The notes: generated by a model from the letters alone, not told the origin. A DNA stretch of 23,336 nucleotides from Bacteroidota bacterium (GCA_023426425.1 JAFAAT010000092.1:1-23336), one strand, 5' to 3'; counted from the stretch's first letter, positions 14,873-23,101 are shown. Numbers and translations are program-made.

Positions 14873-15280
14873 TTAGCCTTTGTCCACTGAATACCTGCCG
14901 GGGCCGATAAAGAACAGTCCCAGGAACACGGATGCCAGCTCGATAGCATGGGAGGCGCCTTTGATACCGTCGCCCTGGTCGAGATGTTTGGTTGCGGCCA
15001 CTACCATGGTGAGCAGCAGGATGAGACATGCTGGCCGGAATGCCAGCCCGAGAAGCAGTAGTAGTCCACCTACGGATTCAGCCAATGCGGCTGCCAGTCC
15101 CCAGTATAGATGGTAATCGTTGAGGCCGAAATTGGTAACGGCGGCGCCTACTTTTTCCCATTTTTCGGGGCCGCCGGTAAGCTTTGGAAAGCCGTGTACG
15201 ATCATCATGGCACCAACTCCGATGCGCATCATGAGTAGTCCGAAATTGGTGTATTTGGATAAGCCGCCTAAGAAAGCCAT
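14873..15280 (-). CDS. DoxX-family membrane protein
   Basis: 135 residues with four predicted helices (about 13-30, 56-78, 80-95, 110-127). The DoxX signature is visible: 'LLMMRIGVGAMMIVHGFPKL' (15-34), then 'WGLAAALAESVGGLLLLLGL' (60-79) and the 'HAIELASVFLGLFFIGPGRY' end (111-130). DoxX proteins are small inner-membrane proteins of mostly unclear role; some act with oxidoreductases or in thiol stress. It is convergent with the UbiD gene (67 nt apart) and on the same strand as the T9SS protein, whose terminator lies between them, so it is probably transcribed on its own. Confidence 0.9.
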   Translation of the reverse strand: MAFLGGLSKYTNFGLLMMRIGVGAMMIVHGFPKLTGGPEKWEKVGAAVTNFGLNDYHLYWGLAAALAESVGGLLLLLGLAFRPACLILLLTMVVAATKHLDQGDGIKGASHAIELASVFLGLFFIGPGRYSVDKG

Positions 15281-15351
15281 AGAGGAGAAATTCGGTTACA
15301 AGTTAATGAGGGTTTGTGATTTAGGAAACAGTCGGTGAAAAGAAATGCTGT

Positions 15352-15386
15352 GAAAAAAGAAGGCTGCCCTTTTGGGGACAGCCTTC
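15352..15386 (-). terminator. Terminator of the T9SS cargo gene
   Basis: On the minus strand GAAGGCTG and CAGCCTTC form eight pairs, extended inside by CCC/GGG around AAAA, followed by CTTTTTTC. It lies 21 nt after the stop codon. Confidence 0.9.
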
Positions 15387-15407
15387 AGGAAGTAATTTAT
15401 TGGTTGA

Positions 15408-16565
15408 TTACTGTACTACAATAGTCTTGACAGCACCTTCGTTCTGCTGATTGAAGACCTTGAGGAAGTAAGTGCCCGCAGCGAGAGAAGCATCGAGGTT
15501 GATTTTTCTGTCTGCATTCAGATCAGAAGCTGATACTACCTGGCCTGCAGTGTTCATCATCATGTATTTCCAATTACCATTGTTTGGCACCTGAACATTG
15601 ATGGTACGTCCATTTACAGGGTTTGGATATACTGTTACAGCAACTTTTTTGCTCAGGCTCTTAACAGAGAGTACCAGTGGCAGGCGGTCTGTGTGCACTT
15701 CGGTTCTGGTTGGAGTCGCGAAGGTGGCGTCATTGTAGTAAGTTGCAATGAGGGGAGTAACCTCACCAATGCGGTAATATTTTTTTGTAAACTCTTCTGA
15801 TTCCATACCCTGGCTTAGTCCAAGAGCAGCAAGTTGTGCATCAGGTACTGGCATTCCCATTATGTAGAAGCTATCTGATACCAGGACATGAGTTTTTACT
15901 TCGAGTACATCGATGGAGTCGGTCATTATACCATTTTCATCTTTCAGTACGACGGTGCCCCAACCTGTCACAGTATCAAGCTGTGTAACATGAGTAACGC
16001 GCTGACCCGGAGTATTGGACAAGCTCATAGATGCAATCCAGGCGTTGAAGTCGGTGCTGTAGGAATATTCTGATGTCCAGTTAGCGTTTGCAGTTGCGGG
16101 GAAGGTCAACAGGTAGTTTGGAGCAGAATAGTTGATAGTTTGTTCAATGAAAACGAGGCTGTCGCCTACAGACATACCCGGCATCGCAGAAAGGTCGATC
16201 TTCTGGTGAGCGATCTTTTCTCCATACACAGCAATGCCTACTGCTGTGATGCCTGTCCACAGGTCAACAGCATAGTTGAGTCCGGGTCCGACGGGGTAGT
16301 AAACGGTGTTGTGGAAAGTGGCGTCCGGGAATGCCAAATCTGTACCAGCGTTGTAAGTGAGCAGCCACGGCGTTGGCGCATAGGTGGATGCTGAGATGTC
16401 CCAGTGCGTGTTTGTACCGTTTGTTAATGCAACGGGTGTAGTCAGATCGTGAACAGTATCGATGCCGGGTGTCCAGCTTGTATAACCAGTAGATCCGAGC
16501 GTAATCTGAGCCATTACGGCGCCAGGCAGTAAAGCCATACCTAGTAGAGTCAACGTCTTTTTCAT
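15408..16565 (-). CDS. Secreted protein with T9SS type A C-terminal sorting domain
   Basis: 385 residues. Residues 1-19 (MKKTLTLLGMALLPGAVMA) form a Sec signal peptide cleaved before Q20. The body (20-305) is beta-rich, Thr/Ser/Asn/Asp-rich, with no catalytic motif I recognise. Residues about 310-385 are the sorting domain: 'VAVTVYPNPVNGRTINVQV' followed by 'MMNTAGQVVSASDLN' and the end 'LAAGTYFLKVFNQQNEGA'. The PNP, the G-Q and the AAGTYFL box are all present. In T9SS organisms this domain takes the protein across the outer membrane and is then removed. The protein is probably surface-attached or released. Its own promoter and terminator flank it, so it is a single-gene unit. Function of the body unknown. 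Confidence 0.93.
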   Translation of the reverse strand: MKKTLTLLGMALLPGAVMAQITLGSTGYTSWTPGIDTVHDLTTPVALTNGTNTHWDISASTYAPTPWLLTYNAGTDLAFPDATFHNTVYYPVGPGLNYAVDLWTGITAVGIAVYGEKIAHQKIDLSAMPGMSVGDSLVFIEQTINYSAPNYLLTFPATANANWTSEYSYSTDFNAWIASMSLSNTPGQRVTHVTQLDTVTGWGTVVLKDENGIMTDSIDVLEVKTHVLVSDSFYIMGMPVPDAQLAALGLSQGMESEEFTKKYYRIGEVTPLIATYYNDATFATPTRTEVHTDRLPLVLSVKSLSKKVAVTVYPNPVNGRTINVQVPNNGNWKYMMMNTAGQVVSASDLNADRKINLDASLAAGTYFLKVFNQQNEGAVKTIVVQ

Positions 16566-16586
16566 GAATATGATTTTTTGAGGACG

Positions 16587-16617
16587 TAAATATATAGAGG
16601 CATATCTGAATATGCAA
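16587..16617 (-). promoter_or_regulatory. Probable promoter of the T9SS cargo gene
   Basis: On the minus strand TTG (plus 16615-16617) and TATATTTA (plus 16587-16594) are 20 nt apart. This is close to the TTTG/TAnnTTTG consensus, with A for G at the last position, and lies 21 nt before the ATG. Confidence 0.5.
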
Positions 16618-16732
16618 GGAGTGCGGGAATAATCCCTCGGAGGAGGGGAGGAAAGTCGGAGCTGTAGAAATTGTGTAATTTCAATTCGCCATCTGGCACA
16701 TTTTTATTCCTTTCATCATCTAACTCTTCTCT

Positions 16733-17380
16733 ATGCTTCAACTGGAAAACTATGATCAGCACGAACATCATCTTCCATCATCGGGCAAGTTCATCATCGC
16801 CCAGTTCGACAAAGATTCCATCATCGTTTACCAGGCTTTCAACGACGCTATAGCAGAATATGCAGTTAAGAATCAGCGCTTCGGAGGACCTGAGTATGAT
16901 TTTCAGCGGATGACCTGGCTCAAGCCGAGCTTCCTCTGGATGATGTACTACAGTGGCTGGGCAAAGAAAGAAAACCAGGAGAATGTGCTTGCCATAAAGA
17001 TGTCGAGGAAGGGGTTCGACGAAATCCTCAGGACTGCAGTCATGACCAGCTTCTATGCAGGAATTTATGCCGACACCGGAGCCTGGCAACAGGAACTTAA
17101 AGAATCAGAGATCCAGCTGCAGTGGGAACCCTACCATGATCTTTTCGGCAATAAAACAGAGAGAAAAGCTGTGAAGATCGGCCTTAAAGGAGAAATGCTC
17201 CTGCGCTATAATGAGGAGTGGATACAGGAAATTCAGAACATTACGCCCTATGTGCGGAAACAGCAGGGGCTTCTTTTGGCAAACAGGCTGGAAATGATCG
17301 AACTGCCCCATGAAAGGGCTTATGCTCCGGATGACCTTTCCATACTGAAAAAAATTGATGCAACTACCATATCACTTTAG
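16733..17380 (+). CDS. DUF4291-family protein
   Basis: 215 residues, soluble, Trp/Tyr-rich. Family-like segments are 'IIVYQAFNDAIAEYAV' (30-45), 'RMTWLKPSFLWMMYYSGWA' (59-77), 'IQLQWEPYHDLFGNKTERKA' (127-146) and 'VKIGLKGEMLLRY'. The order 'R-x-TW-x-KPSFLWMMYRSGW ... W.PDH ... G ... R-A-x-x-x-GLRG' is what I remember for DUF4291, a domain found singly in many bacteria and some fungi with no established function. The ATG at 16733 is well placed. The next gene starts 3 nt after its stop, so the two are translationally coupled and probably functionally linked. Confidence 0.85.
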   Translation: MLQLENYDQHEHHLPSSGKFIIAQFDKDSIIVYQAFNDAIAEYAVKNQRFGGPEYDFQRMTWLKPSFLWMMYYSGWAKKENQENVLAIKMSRKGFDEILRTAVMTSFYAGIYADTGAWQQELKESEIQLQWEPYHDLFGNKTERKAVKIGLKGEMLLRYNEEWIQEIQNITPYVRKQQGLLLANRLEMIELPHERAYAPDDLSILKKIDATTISL

Positions 17381-17383
17381 ACT

Positions 17384-18223
17384 ATGATACACCATGTGAC
17401 ACCAATACAGGTGCTGCACCTCTTCCCGGTGCTGGACCAAAAGCTGTTCGAATTGCTCGATAGTCTGACCGCCGACGACTGGCACAGCCCCACCATTGCA
17501 AAGAAATGGACGGTGAAGGATGTGGCGGCGCATCTGCTGGACGGGAACCTGCGGACGCTTTCATTTATCCGGGATAAATACTTCGCGGAGAAACCGCGCG
17601 ACGTGGACTCCTACCAGGACCTCGTAATGTATCTGAACGATTTGAACGAGAAATGGATTGTTGCTGTTAAAAGATTGAGTCCCAAGGTTATAAGAGAATT
17701 GCTTGAAGTTACAGGCAAAGAGTATATCGAGACGCTCAGCGCACTAGATCCCTGGGAAGATGCTGTATTTTCTGTGGCCTGGGCCGGTGATGAGGTGTCC
17801 AGGAACTGGTTTCACATCGCAAGGGAATACACAGAAAAATGGATTCATCAGCAGCAGATCAGGGATGCAGTAGGCAAGCCCGGTATCATGACTCGAGAGC
17901 TTTTCTATCCTTTTATCGATACATTCATGTGTGCACTACCGCAGACCTACAAGTACGTGGATGCAGTAGTCGGTACAAGTGTGATGGTAAGAGTGACCGG
18001 TGAGGTCGGCGGAGAATGGCACGTGAACAAAACAGAAGAAGGGTGGGTGCTAAGACACCAAACCCGAGTTTCACCTAATGCAACAGTTGAGATAGATCCT
18101 GACACAGCATGGCGCTTGTTTTCAAAAGGTATTTCTCCTGAAGAAGCACTTGAAAAAGTAACCATTACTGGTGCTGAGGACCTGGGAAAAACTGCTTTAG
18201 GTATGGTAGCGGTAATGGCCTGA
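17384..18223 (+). CDS. DinB/MDMPI-superfamily metal-dependent protein
   Basis: 279 residues. The N-terminal four-helix bundle (1-165) carries the maleylpyruvate isomerase N-terminal pattern: 'WTVKDVAAHLLDGN' (42-55) with metal ligand H50, and 'REYTEKWIHQQQIRDA' (147-162) with the E151-x3-H155 pair, giving the His/Glu/His metal triad. Residues about 185-279 form an alpha/beta domain with an SCP2-like pattern ('VMVRVTGEVGGEWHV', 'AWRLFSKGISPEEAL', 'ITGAEDLGKTALGMVAVM'). Known relatives are thiol-dependent isomerases or transferases that use mycothiol or bacillithiol. Bacteroidota are thought to use other thiols, so the substrate cannot be stated. It is coupled to the DUF4291 gene. Confidence 0.85.
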   Translation: MIHHVTPIQVLHLFPVLDQKLFELLDSLTADDWHSPTIAKKWTVKDVAAHLLDGNLRTLSFIRDKYFAEKPRDVDSYQDLVMYLNDLNEKWIVAVKRLSPKVIRELLEVTGKEYIETLSALDPWEDAVFSVAWAGDEVSRNWFHIAREYTEKWIHQQQIRDAVGKPGIMTRELFYPFIDTFMCALPQTYKYVDAVVGTSVMVRVTGEVGGEWHVNKTEEGWVLRHQTRVSPNATVEIDPDTAWRLFSKGISPEEALEKVTITGAEDLGKTALGMVAVMA

Positions 18224-18254
18224 AAATGAATGCTACATTCACAGCTTTCTAAAG

Positions 18255-18539
18255 CTAATCCACGATTTCTGCTCGGCGCCTTGGAGGGTGCATACTGTAC
18301 TGGATCTTCGTCCACACAATCGTCAGAATTGCCGCGAATGCAATAGAAAGAAATACGTTGTAAAGGTTGAAAGATTCCATATCTCCCCAGCCCATAAGTA
18401 TGCCGGTCAGGCCAAGTAAGCCGCCCGTCAAACCAGTTATCAAAATACCTATCAAGCCCCCACCGACTGATCTATGCTGCATGGAGCGGGCTATCCACGC
18501 TGCCATTATTCCGAACAAAATACAAGCTACAACTCCCAT
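18255..18539 (-). CDS. GlsB/YeaQ/YmgE-type small membrane protein
   Basis: 94 residues with three predicted helices (about 3-19, 27-50, 58-78). The Gly-rich central segment 'GGGLIGILITGLTGGLLGLT' (26-45) following 'IMAAWIARSM' matches the transglycosylase-associated / GlsB-YeaQ family, whose members are often stress-induced and of unclear function. The basic C-terminal tail 'HPPRRRAEIVD' is probably cytoplasmic. It is convergent with the MDMPI-like gene, 31 nt apart, with no strong terminator between. Confidence 0.75.
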   Translation of the reverse strand: MGVVACILFGIMAAWIARSMQHRSVGGGLIGILITGLTGGLLGLTGILMGWGDMESFNLYNVFLSIAFAAILTIVWTKIQYSMHPPRRRAEIVD

Positions 18540-18553
18540 GACTATTCTATTTA

Positions 18554-18585
18554 CAAAACCTATTGATAATGAGTTATTAAAACAA
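18554..18585 (-). promoter_or_regulatory. Possible promoter of the GlsB-like gene
   Basis: On the minus strand TTG (plus 18583-18585) and TAGGTTTTG (plus 18554-18562) are 20 nt apart and lie 14 nt before the ATG. The -7 element carries one extra base compared with TAnnTTTG. Confidence 0.4.
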
Positions 18586-18614
18586 TGCCACCGGAACTAA
18601 GAATTGATTAAATA

Positions 18615-18641
18615 ACAAAGGCTACCACAGGTAGCCTTTGT
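18615..18641. terminator. Perfect 12-bp hairpin, probable terminator
   Basis: ACAAAGGCTACC (18615-18626) and GGTAGCCTTTGT (18630-18641) pair fully around ACA. On the minus strand TATTT follows; on the plus strand GTATGTTTT follows. Neither T-tract is ideal. On the minus strand it lies 12 nt after the stop of a short open frame (18654-18746) that may be the remnant of a gene. Confidence 0.6.
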
Positions 18642-18653
18642 GTATGTTTTACC

Positions 18654-18746
18654 TTAAGTGTTTCTTGAAAATTCCACCTGCTTATCCGGCTCTTTTTCCT
18701 GTCTTGTCAATTCTTTTATCCAGTCTTGAAACAGTACAAAGCAAGA
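18654..18746 (-). pseudogene. Possible 3' remnant of a decayed gene
   Basis: A 30-codon open stretch on the minus strand, bounded upstream by TGA (18747-18749), reads 'FQDWIKELTRQEKEPDKQVE' near its end and stops 12 nt before the perfect hairpin. The amphipathic, charged composition looks like a real protein C-terminus followed by its terminator. Upstream, other frames show several stops and no continuous frame. It may be a truncated gene or chance; no family recognised. Confidence 0.25.
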
Positions 18747-18749
18747 TCA

Positions 18750-18960
18750 TGCCACCGCTTATCTATCCAGGGGATTCCTTCCAGGCAACCTGGCTCGCCG
18801 GGTGTTTAGACCTGACTCCAAAGTTTTAACCAGGCCCCTGCTCACCTGCTTTTTCTCTCCTCCTAACATCCCCACTGCCCGTAGATATAACTGGACATTA
18901 CTATGTGTTGTATGGGTTTCCCTGCTTCTTTTCTGCCTTCTTCTTTAACTCCCACCATCT
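18750..18960. other. Intergenic region upstream of valS, no gene recognised
   Basis: About 210 bp, pyrimidine-rich on the plus strand. Short frames exist on both strands, but none shows a family motif or a continuous, protein-like composition. No RNA fold was noticed. Confidence 0.4.
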
Positions 18961-18962
18961 AT

Positions 18963-18996
18963 TATCTTTGCACTCCCGCAAACTTCTTTGCAAGGG
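18963..18996 (+). promoter_or_regulatory. valS promoter -7 element and leader hairpin
   Basis: TATCTTTG (18963-18970) matches TAnnTTTG; no clear TTTG is spaced upstream. Right after the expected start point, CCC-GCAAA (18975-18982) can pair with TTTGC-AA-GGG (18987-18996) around CTTC, so the mRNA would begin with a hairpin ending 9 nt before the valS ATG. Confidence 0.55.
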
Positions 18997-19005
18997 TAGC
19001 ATATC

Positions 19006-21648
19006 ATGGAACTAAGCAAAAATTTTCAGCATCAGGAGGCAGAGCAGAATTGGTACGAGCATTGGGAAAAAAAAGGATACTTCAAATCCGAACCCGACGA
19101 AAGGGAGCCCTATACGGTGGTTATCCCCCCACCCAACGTCACCGGCGTCCTCCACATGGGTCACGCCCTTAACGATACCGTTCAGGATGTGCTGATCCGT
19201 CGCGCAAAGATGCAGGGCTACAACACCTGCTGGGTGCCCGGCACCGACCACGCTTCAATAGCCACTGAAGCCAAGGTGGTGGGTATGCTGAAAGAAATGG
19301 GCATCGACAAGAATACCCTTAGCCGTGATGAGTTCCTCAAATATGCCTGGGAATGGAAGGAAAAATACGGTGGTATCATCCTGCAGCAACTTCGCAAGCT
19401 GGGTTGCGCCCTCGACTGGGACCGTACGACCTTCACAATGGATAAAGACTATTATGCCGCTGTGCTCAGGGTTTTTGTCGAACTATACAACAAAGGGTAT
19501 ATCTACCGCGGGGTTAAAATGATCAACTGGGACCCTCGGGCAAAGACAGCTCTTAGCGATGAAGAAGTTATCTACAAGCAAACAAACTCAAAGCTTTACT
19601 ACGTTCAGTATAAAGTTGAAGGTGAAGAGGAAGAGTTCATTACCATAGCAACCGTTCGCCCTGAAACCATTCTCGGTGATACTGCAGTTTGTGTTCATCC
19701 CGAAGACCCTCGCTACGCTCACCTGCGTGGCAAACATTGCTTTGTTCCACTGGTCAATCGCCGTGTCCCCATAATTTTTGACGATTACATCGATATGGAA
19801 TTTGGTACCGGTGCCCTGAAAGTAACCCCGGCCCACGATATCAATGACTATAACCTGGGGCAGAAATACCACCTACCTGTCATTGACACACTCAACGAAG
19901 ACGGGACTATGAGTGCAGCCGCACAGTTATACGTAGGTGAAGACCGTTTCGTAGTTCGCAAAAAGATAGTAAAAGACCTGGAAGCAGCCGGGCACCTGGT
20001 AAAAACAGAAGAATACAGCAACCAGGTAGGCCACTCAGAAAGGACAGACTCAGTCATTGAACCACGTCTTTCCATGCAGTGGTGGTGCAAAATGAAAGAT
20101 CTTGCCGAGCCTGCATTACACGCAGTCCTTGATGATGAAATAGAGTTCTACCCCTCCAAATACAAGAATCTTTACCGCCATTGGATGGAAAACATCAAAG
20201 ACTGGTGCATCTCCCGGCAGCTATGGTGGGGCCAGCGGATTCCCGCCTGGTATGACCAGAATGGCCAGATGTATGTAGCGGAGTCGGAGGAAAAAGCTTA
20301 CGAACAGTATAAAGAAAAGCATCCCGACGCCAGTTCTGCCGCCCCCGGCTCAGGCATATTGACCCAGGACGAAGATGTACTTGACACCTGGTTCTCCTCC
20401 TGGCTTTGGCCTATGGAGGTTTTTGGCTGGAACAAAGACCCTCAGAACGCTCACCTGAAATACTACTATCCTACCAATACCCTGGTAACTGCACCGGAAA
20501 TCATCTTCTTCTGGGTGGCTCGTATGGCTATGGCAGGCTATGAATTCATGGGTGAAAAACCTTTTAAGAAGGTTTACTTCACTGGTATCGTTCGCGACAA
20601 GCAGGGCCGGAAAATGAGTAAGCAGTTTGGCAACTCGCCCGATCTGCTCAAACTTATCGATGATTTCGGCTCTGATGCGGTTCGCTTTAGCGTAATGATC
20701 TCATCCCCCGCAGGCAACGACTTGCTTTACGACGAAGCCACACTCGAACAGGGTCGCTTCTTCGGAAATAAGATGTGGAACGCCCTAAAGCTAATGAAAG
20801 GCTGGGAAGAACGCACTTCCAATGACGCGGTCGACTCTGATTCTTCCTTTGCTCTGGAATGGATGCAGCACAGATTGGCCAAAGTCTCCCTGGAACTGGA
20901 AGATATGTTCAAAGAGTTCCGCCTGAGTGAAGCACTGAAGACCATCTACTCTCTCATCTGGGACGACTTCTGCTCCTGGTACCTCGAATGGATCAAGCCG
21001 GCACAAGGTCAGTCTATTAGCAAGAGTCTTTATGAAAGCTCAGTAACTATTTATGAAAACCTGCTACAGTTACTGCATCCTTTCATGCCTTTCATCACCG
21101 AGGAAATCTATCATAAACTCAAAGACCGCTCCGCAGGCGACGACCTCATAGTCCGCCAGCTACCCCTGCACAGACAACCCGACCAGCTGGTGCTCAGAAA
21201 TGGCGACTTGCTTCAGGAACTTATTACAAGCATCCGTGATACCCGGAATAAAAACCAGCTGAAACCAAAAGAAACAATCAAACTCTGGATAGATACCGGA
21301 AACAGGAACTTCTACGAAAAAGTTCAGGACATCCTGCAAAGACAGATAAACGCCGAAACCATCAGCTTTACAGATGAGGCTAAAGCTGGTACCATAGCCA
21401 TCGTTGTTCAGACAGATAAGCTATATATCGAAGCTGAGCAGTCTGCTGTAGACAAGGACAAGCAGCGTGCTGAAATGATCAAAGAGCTGGATTACCTGAA
21501 AGGATTCCTGGCTTCAGTGGATAAAAAGCTCAGCAACGAACGCTTCGTCCAAAACGCAAAGCCCGAAATCATCGAAAACGAAAGAAAAAAGCAACAGGAT
21601 ACTGCTGCAAGGATCAAAACTCTTGAAGAAAGCCTCGGATTGCTGTAA
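19006..21648 (+). CDS. valS: Valyl-tRNA synthetase
   Basis: 880 residues, full length class Ia synthetase charging tRNA-Val. The HIGH motif is H50-MGH-53 inside 'PPPNVTGVLHMGHALND' (41-57), and the KMSKS motif is K536-MSKQ-540. The CP1 editing domain that removes mischarged Thr lies between ('VRPETILGDTAVCVHP'). The anticodon-binding domain and the C-terminal tRNA-binding coiled coil (about 810-878, 'DKQRAEMIKELDYLKGFLAS') are complete. The ATG at 19006 is supported by the promoter just upstream and by the family N-terminus. A secreted GldM-C-like protein gene follows after 4 nt and is probably co-transcribed. Confidence 0.98.
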   Translation: MELSKNFQHQEAEQNWYEHWEKKGYFKSEPDEREPYTVVIPPPNVTGVLHMGHALNDTVQDVLIRRAKMQGYNTCWVPGTDHASIATEAKVVGMLKEMGIDKNTLSRDEFLKYAWEWKEKYGGIILQQLRKLGCALDWDRTTFTMDKDYYAAVLRVFVELYNKGYIYRGVKMINWDPRAKTALSDEEVIYKQTNSKLYYVQYKVEGEEEEFITIATVRPETILGDTAVCVHPEDPRYAHLRGKHCFVPLVNRRVPIIFDDYIDMEFGTGALKVTPAHDINDYNLGQKYHLPVIDTLNEDGTMSAAAQLYVGEDRFVVRKKIVKDLEAAGHLVKTEEYSNQVGHSERTDSVIEPRLSMQWWCKMKDLAEPALHAVLDDEIEFYPSKYKNLYRHWMENIKDWCISRQLWWGQRIPAWYDQNGQMYVAESEEKAYEQYKEKHPDASSAAPGSGILTQDEDVLDTWFSSWLWPMEVFGWNKDPQNAHLKYYYPTNTLVTAPEIIFFWVARMAMAGYEFMGEKPFKKVYFTGIVRDKQGRKMSKQFGNSPDLLKLIDDFGSDAVRFSVMISSPAGNDLLYDEATLEQGRFFGNKMWNALKLMKGWEERTSNDAVDSDSSFALEWMQHRLAKVSLELEDMFKEFRLSEALKTIYSLIWDDFCSWYLEWIKPAQGQSISKSLYESSVTIYENLLQLLHPFMPFITEEIYHKLKDRSAGDDLIVRQLPLHRQPDQLVLRNGDLLQELITSIRDTRNKNQLKPKETIKLWIDTGNRNFYEKVQDILQRQINAETISFTDEAKAGTIAIVVQTDKLYIEAEQSAVDKDKQRAEMIKELDYLKGFLASVDKKLSNERFVQNAKPEIIENERKKQQDTAARIKTLEESLGLL

Positions 21649-21652
21649 CTTT

Positions 21653-22141
21653 ATGAAGATGAAGAAATTGCTCAATATTCCCGTGACTATGCTGTTGGTG
21701 CTGACGAGCTTCTCATTAATGGCCCAGAAATCCGGAAAGGGTGGAAAAGCAGCAGCAGACTCTGTCAAGCCACCCAAAGTCTACACTTTTCTTGGATCCT
21801 CTGCCTTAGACGGTGGTACAATCTCCAAGTACATGTTCGACTCTCTGCTTAAACAAGGAGTCTCTGCAAAAGACTCCACCGGCACGCCGTATCCCATCGA
21901 TGGCTTTACCTTCAGCTATGCAGAAAGAAATCTGTATGAAGATTCAGTGGGTAGGCTGATGATGCTTACTGACTATTTCTCTGAGTTTTGCCCCGGCGAC
22001 ACTGTAAGCCTCGCGATCAAAAGGAACATCTACTACAAAACAAAAGCTGGCGACACTGCCTACTTCGAAAATGTCAAAGTACGCACTCCCCAGGGCGGAC
22101 AGGTCATTGCAAAGCCAATGCGCTTTGTACTGACCAAATAA
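21653..22141 (+). CDS. Secreted protein resembling the GldM C-terminal domain
   Basis: 162 residues from the ATG 4 nt after the valS stop (a frame extension into valS is ignored; a second ATG lies 6 nt later). Residues 1-25 form a signal peptide (KKLLNIPVTMLLVLTSFSLM then AQ), with no lipobox cysteine. After a Lys/Ala-rich linker, residues about 38-162 are beta-rich with 'GGTISKYMFDSLLKQGVSA' and 'GFTFSYAERNLYED'. The end is 'GDTAYFENVKVRTPQGG' and 'PMRFVLTK'. The 'GG-x-ISK ... F-x-F-x-V ... GD-x-hYFE-x-hKh-x-(G/T)P-G ... F' order resembles, from memory, the last domain of the gliding/T9SS motor protein GldM. It lacks the GldM membrane helix and the other domains. Function inferred only; an unrelated beta-sandwich is possible. 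Confidence 0.75.
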   Translation: MKMKKLLNIPVTMLLVLTSFSLMAQKSGKGGKAAADSVKPPKVYTFLGSSALDGGTISKYMFDSLLKQGVSAKDSTGTPYPIDGFTFSYAERNLYEDSVGRLMMLTDYFSEFCPGDTVSLAIKRNIYYKTKAGDTAYFENVKVRTPQGGQVIAKPMRFVLTK

Positions 22142-22145
22142 CCGC

Positions 22146-23093
22146 TTAATGGAGTAACAGGAGGTTCACACTCCTCTGAAGGATATTAAACGCAATCTCT
22201 GCCATCAGGTTTTCCTTGTCAAGGGTAGGGTTCACCTCTGTAATCTCGAAACAGCAGATCTTATGGTGCTGCATAAACGATGCAACCAGGTCCTCTGCTT
22301 CCCTTTCCCTTAAGCCATTGCTCACAGGGGTCCCCGTACCACGTGAAATTGAGCTGTCCAGACAGTCAACATCAAAGGAAACATAGATCTCATCGCAGTT
22401 AGCCAGGTGCATCAGCGATTGCCTCACCACATTCTCCACTCCTTTCCTGCGTACTTCCTGAACAGGAATAACCTTTATGTTGTTGCGTTTAATAATATCT
22501 TCTTCCTCCTTCTCATAGTCCCTCAGTGCTATAAACACAAGATCTTCAGGATTGATTTTCGGCTTAATCTTGCCAACATTCTTCAGCTCATTCCAAAGCT
22601 CAACTGTCTTCGGATCTGGATTATGTATCTGGTGCGCCTTGTTATCTTCCGCCAAGGCAGTCGCCAACGGCATCCCATGCATATTGCCCGAAGGTGTAGT
22701 ATACGGTGAATGAAGGTCTGCATGCGCATCTATCCACACCACACCCAGCCTGCTTTTTGGCCTCGCCATCTTGATGCCTGCAATAGTTCCTCCCGAAGTG
22801 CTATGATCGCCGGAAAGAACAATTGGAAACAAACCAGACTTCAGTGTCTCTGAAACAGAGTTAGCCACTCTCTGATACATGTTGAGCACACCATGTATGC
22901 GTTTAGCATAAGGTGAGTGCACTGGTTCGTAAAGAAGGTTGTTTTCTGTTGGCACCTCCTCCCGTGGAAAGTTCACAAAGAAACTGCTCATGAAATCGAG
23001 CGCTGCTATCTGAATCGCATCTACACCAAGGCTCGCCCCTCTTGTCCCTGCACCTATCTCTGACTTAACTTCAATGACTTTTATGTTGCGCAT
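22146..23093 (-). CDS. Arginase/agmatinase-family (ureohydrolase) enzyme, probable arginase
   Basis: 315 residues from MRNIKVIEVKSEIGAGTRGA. Ureohydrolases use two Mn2+ to hydrolyse guanidino groups. The metal ligands are all visible: S94-GDHS-98 (H97), I121-DAHAD-126 (D122, H124, D126) and S239-FDVD-243 (D241, D243). 'SGNMHGMP' (135-142) matches the substrate loop, and E286 lies in 'EITEVNP'. This set fits arginase (arginine to ornithine and urea) better than agmatinase or formimidoylglutamase, but substrate is not certain. A longer frame opens at 23168, but it overlaps the end of the upstream outer membrane protein gene, and the promoter lies inside it. The 23093 start is therefore chosen. 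It is convergent with the GldM-C-like gene, 4 nt apart. Confidence 0.92.
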   Translation of the reverse strand: MRNIKVIEVKSEIGAGTRGASLGVDAIQIAALDFMSSFFVNFPREEVPTENNLLYEPVHSPYAKRIHGVLNMYQRVANSVSETLKSGLFPIVLSGDHSTSGGTIAGIKMARPKSRLGVVWIDAHADLHSPYTTPSGNMHGMPLATALAEDNKAHQIHNPDPKTVELWNELKNVGKIKPKINPEDLVFIALRDYEKEEEDIIKRNNIKVIPVQEVRRKGVENVVRQSLMHLANCDEIYVSFDVDCLDSSISRGTGTPVSNGLREREAEDLVASFMQHHKICCFEITEVNPTLDKENLMAEIAFNILQRSVNLLLLH

Positions 23094-23101
23094 AAGCCTT
23101 C

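Noticed and set aside
21623..21652. Upstream start of the GldM-C-like protein inside valS
   Set aside because: It would place ten polar residues before the signal peptide; the ATG at 21653 gives a normal signal sequence.
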